DNA of 64,000 bases, taken from the NCBI RefSeq assembly GCF_014202075.1, contig NZ_JACHFZ010000002.1, positions 62,001 to 126,000 on the forward strand. The letters run 5' to 3'. Source of the DNA: Brevundimonas basaltis (lineage in GTDB: Bacteria > Pseudomonadota > Alphaproteobacteria > Caulobacterales > Caulobacteraceae). The position numbers and the translations under genes were made by a program. The notes beneath the pieces were generated by a model. It searched no databases, was not told the origin of the DNA, and saw only the letters and a list, made by a program, of their open reading frames with translations. Shown here one piece after another: positions 28,978 to 37,601 of this stretch (positions within the stretch are counted from its first letter, which is position 1; each line of letters begins with the position of its first letter).

Positions 28978-29433
28978 ATGAAGCGGATCATCACGGCGGC
29001 CGTCGTCGGCCTGACCTGTATGGCGGGACTGACCGGCGCGCAGGCGCCCGACACCCCGGCGGCTGTCATCAAGGGCCGGCAGGCCGGGATGATGCTGTCC
29101 GGCGTCGCGATGGCCTCGATCAAGGCTTCGATCGACGCGCAGCAGCCGCTGGCGAGCCAGCGCTTCGGCGCCCGTTCGCTGGCGCGCTGGGCTCATGCCG
29201 TGCCGGGGATGTTCCCGGCGGGATCGGGCGGCGAGGCCGGCGTCCGGACCAATGCGAAGGATGATATCTGGAGCGACCGCGCCGGTTTCGAGGCGAAGGC
29301 CGCCGCCTACGCCGCCGCCGCCGATCGTCTGGCCGAACTGGCGGCGGGCGAGGATGCTGAGGCCTTCGCCGCCCAGTGGGCCGAAGTGCGCGCCAGCTGT
29401 CAGGCCTGCCACGACATCTATAAGGCGGACTGA
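28978..29433 (+). CDS. Cytochrome c' family protein
   Basis: 151 residues with a Sec signal peptide (residues ~1-22, ...AGLTGAQA) and a C-terminal heme c site CQACH (Cys141, Cys144, His145), the layout of cytochrome c' (four-helix bundle, heme site near the C-terminus). VIKGRQAGMMLSGVAMASIKASI matches the first helix. Periplasmic; such proteins bind NO/CO and may protect against nitric oxide. It precedes mutM by 40 bases on the same strand. Confidence 0.9.
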   Translation: MKRIITAAVVGLTCMAGLTGAQAPDTPAAVIKGRQAGMMLSGVAMASIKASIDAQQPLASQRFGARSLARWAHAVPGMFPAGSGGEAGVRTNAKDDIWSDRAGFEAKAAAYAAAADRLAELAAGEDAEAFAAQWAEVRASCQACHDIYKAD

Positions 29434-29473
29434 CCGGCTCGCCAGCCGCCGTCGTCCGGTTCAGACTGCATCC

Positions 29474-30337
29474 ATGCCCGAACTTCCCGAGGTCGAGACC
29501 GTCCGCCGCGGCCTGCAGCCGGTGCTTGAAGGCGCGCGCCTGACCCGCGTCCAGCAAAACCGGCCCGACCTGCGCTTTCCCTTCCCCGAGCGGTTCGCGC
29601 AGCGGCTCGAGGGCGCGATCGTCGAACGCATCGACCGGCGAGCCAAGTATCTGCTGATGGTGCTGTCGACCGGCGAGACCTGGGTGACCCATCTGGGCAT
29701 GACCGGCCGCTTCACCCTCGACGGCGAACAGCTCGGCGAGTTCGCGGAGCCGGCCCCCGTCGTCGGCAAGCACGAGCACGTCAGCCTGTGCGCGGTGCAC
29801 GGCAAGTCGACGACGCGGATCGGCTTCGCCGACGCCCGCCGCTTCGGCTTCATGGGCCTGATCCCCACGGGCGAGGTCGAGTCGCATCCGTGGTTCGCGG
29901 CCCTCGGCCCCGAGCCGCTCGGCAACCGCTTCTCGGGCGCGCATCTGGCCGAGGCCCTCGCCGGCAAGACACAGAACATCAAGGTCAGCCTGCTCGACCA
30001 GCGCATCGTCGCGGGCCTCGGCAACATCTATGTCTGCGAGGCCCTCTACCGCGCCCGCATCTCGCCGCTGGTCGCCGCCGGCAGGGTGACGAAGCCCCGT
30101 CTGGAAACCCTCGCCGCCGTTGTCCGCGACGTCCTCAACGACGCCATCGAGGCCGGCGGCTCGACCCTGCGCGACTTCGCCAACGCCGAGGGGGGGCAGG
30201 GCTATTTCCAGCACCGCTTCGACGTCTACGGCCGCGAGGGCAAACCCTGCACGAGCGACGGCTGCAAGGGCGTGGTCAAGCGCACCGTCCAGGCCGGCCG
30301 ATCGACATTCTGGTGCCCGGCCTGTCAGAAGCGGTGA
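29474..30337 (+). CDS. mutM: Formamidopyrimidine-DNA glycosylase
   Basis: 287 residues from the ATG at 29474 giving MPELPEVETVRRGL: Pro2 is the Schiff-base nucleophile after Met removal and Glu3 the catalytic acid. It excises 8-oxoguanine and other oxidised purines and nicks abasic sites. H2TH region (LLDQRIVAGLGNIYVCEALYRARISP) is intact. The C-terminal zinc finger has Cys259, Cys264, Cys281 and Cys284; the first pair is spaced by four residues rather than the usual two. A DUF1697 gene follows after four bases. Confidence 0.96.
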   Translation: MPELPEVETVRRGLQPVLEGARLTRVQQNRPDLRFPFPERFAQRLEGAIVERIDRRAKYLLMVLSTGETWVTHLGMTGRFTLDGEQLGEFAEPAPVVGKHEHVSLCAVHGKSTTRIGFADARRFGFMGLIPTGEVESHPWFAALGPEPLGNRFSGAHLAEALAGKTQNIKVSLLDQRIVAGLGNIYVCEALYRARISPLVAAGRVTKPRLETLAAVVRDVLNDAIEAGGSTLRDFANAEGGQGYFQHRFDVYGREGKPCTSDGCKGVVKRTVQAGRSTFWCPACQKR

Positions 30338-30341
30338 AGCC

Positions 30342-30872
30342 ATGACCCACCGCCTCATCCTGTTCCGCGGCATGAATACCGGCGGCGTTCGCGTACCGGT
30401 CGGAGGGCAACGCGCCATGGCCGAGGCGATGGGGTTGAAGAACCCCCGGACCCTCGCGGCCAGCGGAAATCTCGTGGTCGAGAGCGGCGGGGCGACAGCC
30501 ACGCTTGAGCGCGAGATTGAGGCCGCGATGGAGACGGCCTTCGGCCTGAAGGTCGCCGCCATGGTCCGCACGCCGGAGCAGTGGGCCGAACTGATCGCCG
30601 CCAACCCCTTTCCCGAGGAAGCGGCCTCCCACCCCGCCAAAGTGCTGGCCATGGTCATGAAGGCGGGGATCAGGGCCGGCGCCGTGCAGGCTTGCCGCGA
30701 TCTCGCGGACGGCGGCGAGCGGGTCGAGGCGGCCGGGGGCGTTTTGTATTTCTGGTTCCCCAACGGTCAGGGCCAATCGGCCATCTTCAAGAAGGCCACC
30801 CCGCGCCTGCTGGGCATGGGCACGGGCCGCAACTGGAACACGGTGTTGAAACTCGCCGCCATGGTCACCTGA
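30342..30872 (+). CDS. DUF1697 family protein
   Basis: 176 residues from the ATG at 30342. The pattern HRLILFRGMNTGGVRVPVGG...MGLKNPRTLAASGNLVVES near the N-terminus and GTGRNWNTVLKLAAM at the C-terminus are the hallmarks of DUF1697 (YbbK-like/conserved bacterial) proteins of ~180 residues. Function unknown. The four-base spacing after mutM suggests co-transcription. Confidence 0.87.
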   Translation: MTHRLILFRGMNTGGVRVPVGGQRAMAEAMGLKNPRTLAASGNLVVESGGATATLEREIEAAMETAFGLKVAAMVRTPEQWAELIAANPFPEEAASHPAKVLAMVMKAGIRAGAVQACRDLADGGERVEAAGGVLYFWFPNGQGQSAIFKKATPRLLGMGTGRNWNTVLKLAAMVT

Positions 30873-31042
30873 ATTCGTCGGGCGCGGCCCGCTGCGCGAC
30901 CGATTTTGACGCAGGCGCATGCCATAACCTCCGTCCGGCGCGTCCCGGCCTAGACGAGGTAGACGGGATAGACGGTAGACTCCCCGACCGCTTCCGCCCC
31001 CGCCGCCCGCTTGGTAAGGCGGACTGAAACGAGGAGATCCCC

Positions 31043-31831
31043 ATGGCCGACAGCTATTCCACCCTGCTCATCGAACGCCACACTGACGGCTATGCGGTGG
31101 TGACCCTGAACCGGCCCGAGGCGCTGAACGCGCTCAACTCGGCCCTGTTCAAGGACCTGTCGGACTTCCTCGACGCGGTCGAGCATGACGACAGCGTGCG
31201 TTGCCTGGTCCTGACCGGCTCGGGCGACAAGGCCTTCGCCGCTGGCGCCGACATCAAGGAGATGTCGGACCAGTCCTACGCCGACATGTACAAGGCCAAC
31301 TTCTTCTCGCTCGGCCACGACCGCATCACCCGCTTCCGCAAGCCGATCATCGCCGCGGTCAATGGTTTCGCTCTCGGCGGCGGCTGCGAGCTGGCGATGC
31401 TGTGCGACTTCATCGTCGCCAGTGAGAAGGCGAAATTCGGCCAGCCCGAGATCAACCTCGGCGTCGCCCCCGGCATCGGCGGCTCCCAGCGCCTGACCCG
31501 GCTGGTCGGCAAGGCCAAGGCCATGGACATGGTGCTGACCGCCCGGATGATGGACGCCGCCGAGGCCGAGCGCGCCGGCCTCGCCTCGCGCGTCGTGCCG
31601 CACGACACCCTGCTGGACGAGGTCCGTAAGATCGCCGCGCGCATCGCCGCCCAGAGTCCGCTGGCCGTGATGGCCAACAAGGAGATGGTCAACGCCGCGC
31701 TTGAGACCACCCTGACCCAGGGCGTCCAGTTCGAACGCCGCCTGTTCCACAGCCTCTTCGCCTTCGAGGACCAAAAGGAAGGCATGGCCGCCTTCGTCGA
31801 GAAGCGGAGGCCGAACTTCACGGGGCGATAG
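31043..31831 (+). CDS. Enoyl-CoA hydratase
   Basis: 262 residues of the crotonase family, hydrating 2-enoyl-CoA in beta-oxidation. Both catalytic glutamates are present: Glu116 in LGGGCELAMLCD and Glu136 in FGQPEINLG. The oxyanion-hole AAGADIKEM and the PGIGGSQRLTRLVGKAKAMD stretch fit the short-chain hydratase (PaaF/EchA8-like) group. It has GAGGAG six bases before the ATG. No other fatty-acid genes are adjacent. Confidence 0.93.
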   Translation: MADSYSTLLIERHTDGYAVVTLNRPEALNALNSALFKDLSDFLDAVEHDDSVRCLVLTGSGDKAFAAGADIKEMSDQSYADMYKANFFSLGHDRITRFRKPIIAAVNGFALGGGCELAMLCDFIVASEKAKFGQPEINLGVAPGIGGSQRLTRLVGKAKAMDMVLTARMMDAAEAERAGLASRVVPHDTLLDEVRKIAARIAAQSPLAVMANKEMVNAALETTLTQGVQFERRLFHSLFAFEDQKEGMAAFVEKRRPNFTGR

Positions 31832-31839
31832 ACTCCGCC

Positions 31840-31868
31840 TTGCCTCGCCAATCCCTTTCCGCTATAGC
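31840..31868 (+). promoter_or_regulatory. Promoter of rpsT
   Basis: TTGCCT (31840-31845), a 17-base spacer, then TATAGC (31863-31868). Good housekeeping-type match about 70 bases before the rpsT ATG, starting right after the enoyl-CoA hydratase stop. Confidence 0.55.
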
Positions 31869-31937
31869 CGCGCGCTCTTGAGATTTCCGCGCCGTGGACG
31901 TGTGCTCCGCGGCGTTTTCCGTTCGAAGGTTTGACTG

Positions 31938-32207
31938 ATGGCCAACAATGCCGGCGCCAAGAAAGCGATCCGCAAGATCGCGGCCCGCACCGAAGTGAAC
32001 AAGGCGCGCCGCACGCGCGTCCGTACCTTCCTGCGCAAGTTCCAGGAAGCCGTGACCGGGGGCGACGCGGCCGCCGCCAAGGGCGCCTTCGTCGAGGCTC
32101 AGTCCGAGCTGATGCGCGCCGTCTCCAAGGGCGTGGTTCACAAGAATACGGGCTCGCGGAAAGTGTCCCGCCTGGCGGCTCAGCTGAAGAAAATGTCGGC
32201 TGCCTGA
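31938..32207 (+). CDS. rpsT: 30S ribosomal protein S20
   Basis: 89-residue, very basic, Ala/Lys/Arg-rich three-helix protein binding 16S rRNA ([62 protein letters not shown]). Located just upstream of dnaA, the usual alphaproteobacterial arrangement. It has a good promoter and a terminator. Confidence 0.97.
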   Translation: MANNAGAKKAIRKIAARTEVNKARRTRVRTFLRKFQEAVTGGDAAAAKGAFVEAQSELMRAVSKGVVHKNTGSRKVSRLAAQLKKMSAA

Positions 32208-32264
32208 CACAGGGGCGTGCGGACGGCCTTTCACTAGGCTGTCACGGTAAAGATCAGTGTTTTC

Positions 32265-32297
32265 AACGGCGAGGGCGCAACCGCTCCCTCGCCGTTT
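32265..32297 (+). terminator. Rho-independent terminator after rpsT
   Basis: Stem AACGGCGAGGG/CCCTCGCCGTT with a 10-base loop and a short T run, 58 bases after the rpsT stop. Confidence 0.8.
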
Positions 32298-32326
32298 GCA
32301 CGTCCGCCTTTAACCACCAGCGACCG

Positions 32327-32423
32327 GATTCGTGCTCGCGTCGGTGGCGAAACCGGGGATTCCGCTGGCTGTGTTTGGCTTTAGCGGAGTCAAACAATTT
32401 AACTGCATTTTACGATTCGAATC
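32327..32423 (+). promoter_or_regulatory. Cluster of five GANTC (CcrM-type methylation) sites upstream of dnaA
   Basis: GATTC at 32327 and 32358, GAGTC at 32387, GATTC at 32414 and GAATC at 32419, the last two adjacent as GATTCGAATC immediately before the candidate -35. Five sites in 97 bp compares with about one per 256 bp by chance. In Caulobacter, GANTC methylation state is known to affect dnaA transcription. Confidence 0.6.
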
Positions 32424-32427
32424 AGCG

Positions 32428-32455
32428 TTGACGCTCCCCTCTCCCGGCGTAAGTT
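32428..32455 (+). promoter_or_regulatory. Candidate dnaA promoter
   Basis: TTGACG (32428-32433), 16-base spacer, TAAGTT (32450-32455). It would start a transcript near 32463, leaving a leader of ~160 bases, similar to the long dnaA leader known in Caulobacter. The -10 is imperfect. Confidence 0.4.
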
Positions 32456-32622
32456 TGGGCCTCTAACGCACTTCCATCCCACCGCGGATGAACACGGCGC
32501 GGGACCAGTTTCGCGTCGGCGTGAGATGTCAGATCGAGAGAATGACCCCACCGGGGCGGCGCCCAGCCGCACCCGACAGGAGAAGTCGTCCCCGATCCTG
32601 GCCGCTCGAAGGGCGTCAGACG

Positions 32623-34089
32623 ATGGAATTTTCTGACGGGTGGCTGACTATGATGGGGGGCGCGCAGATGGCGGGGATGACCGATCCGGATCGTATCTGG
32701 ACCGAGGCGGCGGGTCGCCTGCGCAGCGAGATCGGGGAGGGGGCGTTCAGTTCCTATATCGCCCCGTCGGCGGTGCGGGCCGACGGCGCCGGACAACTGA
32801 TCCTCGTCACCCCGACCGCCTACGCCCGCGACTGGGTGCGCAAGAACGCCCTGCGGCGCATGAACGAACTGTGGCTGGGTCTCGACGGCCTGTCGCGCCG
32901 GCTCGAGGTGCGCTGCCGGGCCGAAATGGGCTCGGTCGCGCCCGCCTCGCAGGTCGCCGCCGGACGCGCCGAAGCGCCCGCCGCCAATGTCGTGCCGATG
33001 CCGATGGCCACCCACGGCCCCGTGGCCGACGGCGCCCGCGCCGTGCGCGCCGCCGGGCTGCAGGAACGTCTGACCTTCGACAGCTTCGTGGAAGGCCAGG
33101 GCAATGCCTTCGCTCTCGCCATCGCCCGCCAGGCCGCCTGCTGGGCCGACGGCCACTTCAACCCGATCTTCTTCTGCGGCCCCTACGGCTACGGCAAGAC
33201 CCACCTGCTCAACGCCATTGCCTGGGAAGCCCAGCGCCTGCGTCCCGACGCCAAGGTGGTCTATCTGACCGCCGAACGCTTTCTGTCGACCTTTGTAAGG
33301 GCCATGCAGGACCGCTCGACCGCGGCCTTCAAGGAAAGCCTGCGCGGCGCCGACATGCTGCTGATCGACGACGTCCAGTTCGTCGGCGGCAAGGCGAGCA
33401 CCCAGGACGAGCTTCTGGCCACCCTGACCAGCCTGATCGAGGACGGCAAACGCATCGTCCTGTCCGCCGACCGTCCGCCGATGGCCCTGACCGAGGTCGA
33501 GCCGCGCCTGCGCAGCCACTTGGCCTCGGGCCTGACCTGCCCGGTCGAACCGGCCGACCGCGCGCTGAAGCTGGCCGTGGCGCGTAACCGCATACAGGCG
33601 CTCGCTGACCTCGGCGTCGTCTCGGGCGAAGCCCGCCCCGAGGTGCTCGAGCATCTCGTGGATCGCACCCCGGGTTCGATGCGTGAGCTGGAAGGCGCGG
33701 TGAACACCCTCGCCGCCGTCGCCGGCGCCCGGCTGTCGGCCCTGACCGTCGAAGAGGTCCAGACCCTGCTCGGCTCGGCCCTGCGCGGCGGCCCGGAGCG
33801 CCGCATCACCGTCGACGAGATCCAGAAGACCGTCGCCGAACATTTCACCCTGAAGCAGGCCGACCTGTTGTCCGAGCGGCGCACCCGCTCTGTCGCCCGG
33901 CCGCGCCAGATCGCCATGTGGCTGTGCAAACAGCACACGACCCGGTCCTACCCTGACATCGGCCGCCGCTTCGGCGGGCGCGACCACACCACGGTCCTGC
34001 ACGGCGTGCGCAAGATCGAGGAGCTGATGGCTCACGATGACCAGATCGCCCGGGACGTCGAGGCCCTGACCCGCAAGCTGCGCGGCTAG
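32623..34089 (+). CDS. dnaA: Chromosomal replication initiator protein DnaA
   Basis: 488 residues from the ATG at 32623; ATGs at 32650 or 32653 are also possible and no start has a good Shine-Dalgarno. Domain I covers ~residues 20-95 (IWTEAAGRLRSEIGEGAFSSYIAP), a short linker II (~100-145) follows. The AAA+ domain III has Walker A GPYGYGKTH (186-194) and Walker B MLLIDDVQF. Domain IV holds the DnaA-box-recognition signature GRDHTTVLHG (452-461). It binds DnaA boxes and opens oriC. The upstream region suggests methylation- and possibly CtrA-linked control. Confidence 0.96.
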   Translation: MEFSDGWLTMMGGAQMAGMTDPDRIWTEAAGRLRSEIGEGAFSSYIAPSAVRADGAGQLILVTPTAYARDWVRKNALRRMNELWLGLDGLSRRLEVRCRAEMGSVAPASQVAAGRAEAPAANVVPMPMATHGPVADGARAVRAAGLQERLTFDSFVEGQGNAFALAIARQAACWADGHFNPIFFCGPYGYGKTHLLNAIAWEAQRLRPDAKVVYLTAERFLSTFVRAMQDRSTAAFKESLRGADMLLIDDVQFVGGKASTQDELLATLTSLIEDGKRIVLSADRPPMALTEVEPRLRSHLASGLTCPVEPADRALKLAVARNRIQALADLGVVSGEARPEVLEHLVDRTPGSMRELEGAVNTLAAVAGARLSALTVEEVQTLLGSALRGGPERRITVDEIQKTVAEHFTLKQADLLSERRTRSVARPRQIAMWLCKQHTTRSYPDIGRRFGGRDHTTVLHGVRKIEELMAHDDQIARDVEALTRKLRG

Positions 34090-34136
34090 GGCTCGCCCGG
34101 GGACGGCGTCCCTCCCGGGCCGGGAAGAAAAAACGG

Positions 34137-34196
34137 TGTGGCGGAGTCGGCAGAGTCGGCGCCGGCCCGGGAAATTCGTTGTGGCGGAGTCGGCAG
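34137..34196 (+). repeat. Pair of 17-bp direct repeats downstream of dnaA
   Basis: tgtggcggagtcggcag occurs at 34137-34153 and 34180-34196, 43 bases apart; the match extends to 21 bases with one mismatch. Each copy contains a GANTC site. Confidence 0.75.
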
Positions 34197-34462
34197 GGTC
34201 GACATTGATCCCGAGGAATTTCAACGACCGGGCGCTTCCGCCATGGGGACTCTGGCGCTCCCGCGGTAGAGCGGCGGGGGTTCGATTTTCACAGGCCGGC
34301 AGAGACATGGCACGCATTGTGCGCCCGCTTTTTCCTGAGGCGGGAAGATCGCTTCGAGAAAAGGCCATGTGTCTGGAAAGGCGGCTGATTTTCCGCCCAA
34401 TCCGACTATAATTTCGCCGATTGTAAGCACAGCGTCACGGCCGTCACGGACCGGCGGACGCT

Positions 34463-34471
34463 TTGTCCACA
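34463..34471 (+). promoter_or_regulatory. Near-consensus DnaA box upstream of dnaN
   Basis: TTGTCCACA, one mismatch from TTATCCACA, about 50 bases after the TATAAT. It could allow DnaA to regulate dnaN; a single site does not make an origin. Confidence 0.35.
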
Positions 34472-34607
34472 GAGAGTGGTCGCCTGTTCCCGGATCGCGC
34501 GGCCCGGCGCCCCCGCCCCTTCCTTGCTCCGCGCCGCCAATCCGCTAGTGTCCAAGGCCCTCTATTCGCGGTGACGCCTTGAGTCGCCGCACCCCGGGCG
34601 AGACGAC

Positions 34608-35726
34608 ATGCAGCTGACTATCGAACGATCCGCGCTCCTCAAGGCCCTCGGCCATGTGCAGAGCGTCGTCGAGCGCAGGAACACCATTCCAATCCTGTCT
34701 AACGTCCTGCTGTCGGCGGGCCGCGACAAGCTGAGCTTTGCCGCCACCGATCTCGACATGGAGATGGTCGACGAGGCCGAGGCCCAGGTGAACGTCGAGG
34801 GCCAGATCACCGCCCCGGCCCACACCCTGTACGAGATCGTCCGCAAGCTGCCCGAGGGGGCCGAGGTCTCGCTGAGCTACAATGGCGACGATCCCCGTCT
34901 GGTGGTCCAGGCCGGACGGTCGAAATTCAATCTGCCGGTGCTGCCGGCCGGCGACTTCCCGGTCATGTCGACCGACACCTCGGGGACGCGGTTCGCCCTG
35001 CCCAAGGAAGACCTGGCCCGGCTGATCGACAAGACCCGGTTCGCGGTCTCGACCGAAGAGACGCGCTACTATCTGAACGGCCTGTATCTGCACACCGTGG
35101 CCGAGGCCGGCATCCCGCTGCTGCGCGCCGTGGCCACCGACGGCCACCGCCTGGCCCTGGCCGAGACGCCCGCGCCTGAAGGCGCCGCCGGCGGTCCCGG
35201 CGTGATCGTGCCGCGCAAGACCATCGACCAGGTCCGCCGCCTGCTCGACGACGGCTCGGGCCCGGTCGAGGTCATGGTCAGCCCGCAGAAGATCCGTTTC
35301 GAGTTCGGCCAGGCCAGCCTGACCTCCAAGGTCATCGACGGCGCCTTCCCCGACTACATGCGCGTCATCCCCAAGGGGAACGACAAACAGGCCGACATCG
35401 ACAACGCCGTGTTCGCCTCGGCCGTCGACCGGGTCGCCACCATCTCGGCCGAGAAGAGCCGCAGCGTGAAACTGGCCTTCGAGCTGGACCGCGTCACCCT
35501 GACGGTGCGCAACATGGAGGCCGGCCAGGGGGTCGAGGAGGTCGAGATCGGCTATTCCGAGGAGCCCTTCGAGATCGGCTTCAACGCGCGGTATCTGCTG
35601 GACGTCGCCGGCCAGATCACCGGCGAGACGGCGCATTTCAAATTTGCCGACCCGGCCAGCCCGACGCTGGTGCTCGATCCGGGCGATCCGGGCGTGCAGT
35701 ATGTGCTGATGCCGCTGCGGGTGTAG
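34608..35726 (+). CDS. dnaN: DNA polymerase III beta subunit (sliding clamp)
   Basis: 372 residues, the usual clamp length. Homodimeric ring that tethers polymerases. N-terminus MQLTIERSALLKALGHVQSVVERRNTIPILSNVLL and the C-terminal hydrophobic-cleft elements (VATDGHRLAL; PLRV end corresponding to the MPMRL motif) are recognisable. It follows dnaA after 518 bases and probably has its own promoter. An SseB-like gene follows after three bases. Confidence 0.97.
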   Translation: MQLTIERSALLKALGHVQSVVERRNTIPILSNVLLSAGRDKLSFAATDLDMEMVDEAEAQVNVEGQITAPAHTLYEIVRKLPEGAEVSLSYNGDDPRLVVQAGRSKFNLPVLPAGDFPVMSTDTSGTRFALPKEDLARLIDKTRFAVSTEETRYYLNGLYLHTVAEAGIPLLRAVATDGHRLALAETPAPEGAAGGPGVIVPRKTIDQVRRLLDDGSGPVEVMVSPQKIRFEFGQASLTSKVIDGAFPDYMRVIPKGNDKQADIDNAVFASAVDRVATISAEKSRSVKLAFELDRVTLTVRNMEAGQGVEEVEIGYSEEPFEIGFNARYLLDVAGQITGETAHFKFADPASPTLVLDPGDPGVQYVLMPLRV

Positions 35727-35729
35727 GGC

Positions 35730-36131
35730 GTGCAGGTTCCACCGCCCGAGGAGACCGGCGCGGCGCTCGAAGCGGCGATCATCGCCGCACAGAACGGCGG
35801 AAGCCTTGATGACCTCGCGTCGGTGTTCATGGGCTCGCACGTCGTCGTCATGCTCGCGGAAGATCCCGGCCCGGCGCCCGAGGCCATCTCCCCGCTGACG
35901 GTGTCGACGCCGGAGGGCTATCTTGCGCTCGTCGTCTTCACCACCGCCGGGAAATGCTCAACCTGGTCCCGCAACGCGCCCCAGTATCCCTACGCGCGGC
36001 AGGTTCGCGCCGACTGGGTTCTGAACGTGGTTGGCGACGAATACGGCGTGGCCGTGAACCCCGGCGAGGCCGTCGGCTTCAGCATGCCGCCCCACGGCGT
36101 CGCCCGGATGAAGGCGCGCGTGAATAACTAG
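35730..36131 (+). CDS. SseB-like domain protein
   Basis: 133 residues starting with GTG three bases after the dnaN stop. The layout PEETGAALEAAIIAAQNGGSLDDLASVFMGSHVVVML...GYLALVVFTTAGKCSTW...GVAVNPGEAVGFSMPPHGVARMK fits the SseB N-terminal domain, in particular the VNPG...PP.GV end. Function unknown. It lies between dnaN and recF, where no SseB gene is usually found. Family assignment is moderate. Confidence 0.65.
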   Translation: MQVPPPEETGAALEAAIIAAQNGGSLDDLASVFMGSHVVVMLAEDPGPAPEAISPLTVSTPEGYLALVVFTTAGKCSTWSRNAPQYPYARQVRADWVLNVVGDEYGVAVNPGEAVGFSMPPHGVARMKARVNN

Positions 36132-36148
36132 TCAGCCCACCCGGGAGA

Positions 36149-36206
36149 AAGCCGGGATGAGCCAAAGATATTGGGGCTTCGGCTCGTACTTTCGCCGGGA
36201 TGAGCG
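36149..36206 (+). repeat. Two copies of a short REP-like motif before recF
   Basis: ccgggatgagc occurs at 36153-36163 and 36196-36206 in direct orientation, each beside an aaag/cttt-type stretch. It resembles the ccgggatga core of the larger palindromic elements at 15695 and 37373. The second copy is ~20 bases before the recF start. Confidence 0.4.
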
Positions 36207-36226
36207 GATTGGTGTAGTCCCCACTC

Positions 36227-37360
36227 GTGATCACCGCCCTCACCCTCACCGATTTCCGCTCCTATGCGGCGGCCACCCTGCCCGTCGCGGGGGGCACCGT
36301 CGTGCTGCATGGGCCGAACGGGGCGGGGAAGACCAATCTGCTGGAGGCGCTGAGCCTGTTCACGCCCGGCAAGGGATTGCGCGGGGCCAGCGCGCCGGAG
36401 ATGGGGCGGCGCGAGCCGGGCGAGGCTGGCGGCCGGGTCTGGGCGGTTGCGGCGGTGCTGACCGACGGCGAGGGCGAGACGAAGCTCGGCACCGGGGTGC
36501 AGGCGGCGGGGGCGGCGCGGCGCATCGTGCGCATCGACGGCGAGACGGCTCAGCCGGGTCGGCTGCTCGACCACCTGCGGCCCGTCTGGGCGACGCCGGA
36601 GCAGGACCGGCTGTTCTCCGACGCGCGGGCGGCGCGGCTGAAATTCTTCGACCGGCTGGTGTTCGCCGCCGACCCCGACCACGCCGCCGCGGTGGCCACC
36701 TATGAGAAGGCCCTGCGCGAGCGGCTGCGGCTGCTGACCGACGGGGCGGAGGGGCGACCCGCCGATCCGCTGTGGCTTGATGCGCTGGAGCTGCGCCTCG
36801 GCGAGGCGGGGGCCGCCGCCGCCCTCGCCCGCGCCGGGGCGCTGGTCACGCTGCAGGCCGCCATCGACGAGCGCGGTGACCGGCCGTTTCCGCAGGCCGA
36901 TCTCGGCCTGACCGGCGAGGCCGAGGGCATGGCCGCCGCCGGGGCGGGCGCCGAGGCCATCGCGGCGGCGATCCGCGACGGCATGGCCCGCAGCCGCGCC
37001 CGCGACGCCGCCGCCGGGCGGTCTCTGTTCGGGCCGCACCGCTCGGATCTGACGGCCCTGCACCGCGAGAAGAACCGGCCCGCCGCCGAGGGCTCGTCCG
37101 GCGAGCAGAAGGCGCTGGTGCTGAACCTGATCCTCGCCCAGATCGCCCGGCTGTCGAACCAGAGCGCCGCCCCGATCCTGCTGCTCGACGAAGCGCCCGC
37201 CCACCTCGACACGCGCCGACGCGCCGCCCTGTTCGACGAGATCGAGGCGCTGGGCCTGCAGGCGTTTCTGACCGGCACGGAGGCCGAGCTGTTCGAACCG
37301 CTGCGCGGCCGGGCGCAGTTCGTGAAGGTCGAGGGCGGGGGGCTGACGGTGGAGGGGTGA
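36227..37360 (+). CDS. recF: DNA replication and repair protein RecF
   Basis: 377 residues from a GTG at 36227 giving [20 protein letters not shown], the RecF pattern. It is an SMC-like ATPase loading RecA at gapped DNA. Walker A is GPNGAGKT (29-36); the signature region [16 protein letters not shown] and Walker [14 protein letters not shown] are near the C-terminus. Slightly rich in Ala/Gly and higher GC than neighbours. It closes the dnaA-dnaN-recF group. Confidence 0.95.
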   Translation: MITALTLTDFRSYAAATLPVAGGTVVLHGPNGAGKTNLLEALSLFTPGKGLRGASAPEMGRREPGEAGGRVWAVAAVLTDGEGETKLGTGVQAAGAARRIVRIDGETAQPGRLLDHLRPVWATPEQDRLFSDARAARLKFFDRLVFAADPDHAAAVATYEKALRERLRLLTDGAEGRPADPLWLDALELRLGEAGAAAALARAGALVTLQAAIDERGDRPFPQADLGLTGEAEGMAAAGAGAEAIAAAIRDGMARSRARDAAAGRSLFGPHRSDLTALHREKNRPAAEGSSGEQKALVLNLILAQIARLSNQSAAPILLLDEAPAHLDTRRRAALFDEIEALGLQAFLTGTEAELFEPLRGRAQFVKVEGGGLTVEG

Positions 37361-37372
37361 GGTCTGCCCGCT

Positions 37373-37586
37373 CCTTGTCATCCCGGACACCGCGAAGCGG
37401 TGATCCGGGACGGGCCCCGCGCATATCCAATTCTCCCGGAAGCGGCGTCAGCAGCTATCCGGGAGACGGGTCAGGCGGGGTGCGACGGCGACCCGTCTCC
37501 CGGATAACCGCTTCGCGATTTCCGGGAGGATTGGTGGGGTGCAGCCAGCGTCCCGGATCGCGCTGCGCGCGTCCGGGATGACAAGG
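37373..37586. repeat. Nested palindromic intergenic element, copy 2 (~214 bp)
   Basis: It fills most of the gap between the convergent recF and prfA genes. Outer inverted termini are ccttgtcatcccgga (37373-37387) and tccgggatgacaagg (37572-37586). Within lie ccaattctcccggaa (37427-37441) with ttccgggaggattgg (37520-37534), one mismatch, and tatccgggagacgggtc (37456-37472) with gacccgtctcccggata (37490-37506), perfect. The whole could fold into one long stem. The termini match copy 1 at 15695-15904. Confidence 0.8.
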
Positions 37587-37601
37587 GCGCAGCCCTGTCC
37601 C

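Larger units (their letters stand above)
32208..32622 (+). other. rpsT-dnaA intergenic region (415 bp)
   Basis: No gene is seen. It contains the rpsT terminator (32265-32297), then a notably AT-rich island around 32385-32425 with a GANTC cluster, a TTAA-N7-TTAC near-match to the CtrA site (32399-32413), a candidate dnaA promoter, and a ~160-base leader up to the chosen dnaA start. The stretch 32456-32622 is GC-rich and in one frame open, but lacks conserved DnaA features. Confidence 0.6.
34090..34607 (+). other. dnaA-dnaN intergenic region (518 bp)
   Basis: No gene supported. Contents: a GCCCGGG/CCCGGGC hairpin without T run just after dnaA (34095-34120); two direct repeats of tgtggcggagtcggcag (34137, 34180); five GANTC sites (34144, 34153, 34187, 34248, 34581); an extended -10-like TATAAT at 34407-34412 in a locally AT-rich stretch, a likely dnaN promoter element with a poor -35; and a one-mismatch DnaA box TTGTCCACA at 34463-34471. 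Confidence 0.55.

Noticed and set aside
32399..32413. CtrA site TTAA-N7-TTAC upstream of dnaA
   Set aside because: One mismatch to TTAA-N7-TTAA and AT-rich context; mentioned as context but not called as a feature.
32422..34368. Long minus-strand open frame opposite dnaA
   Set aside because: Antisense shadow of dnaA with no conserved domain features.
32208..34607. Chromosomal origin oriC around dnaA
   Set aside because: Only one near-consensus DnaA box, no box cluster and no clear unwinding element; in Caulobacterales the origin is generally not at dnaA.
37361..37601. CRISPR-like repeats between recF and prfA
   Set aside because: The repeats are inverted and nested, not regularly spaced direct repeats, and no cas genes are present.
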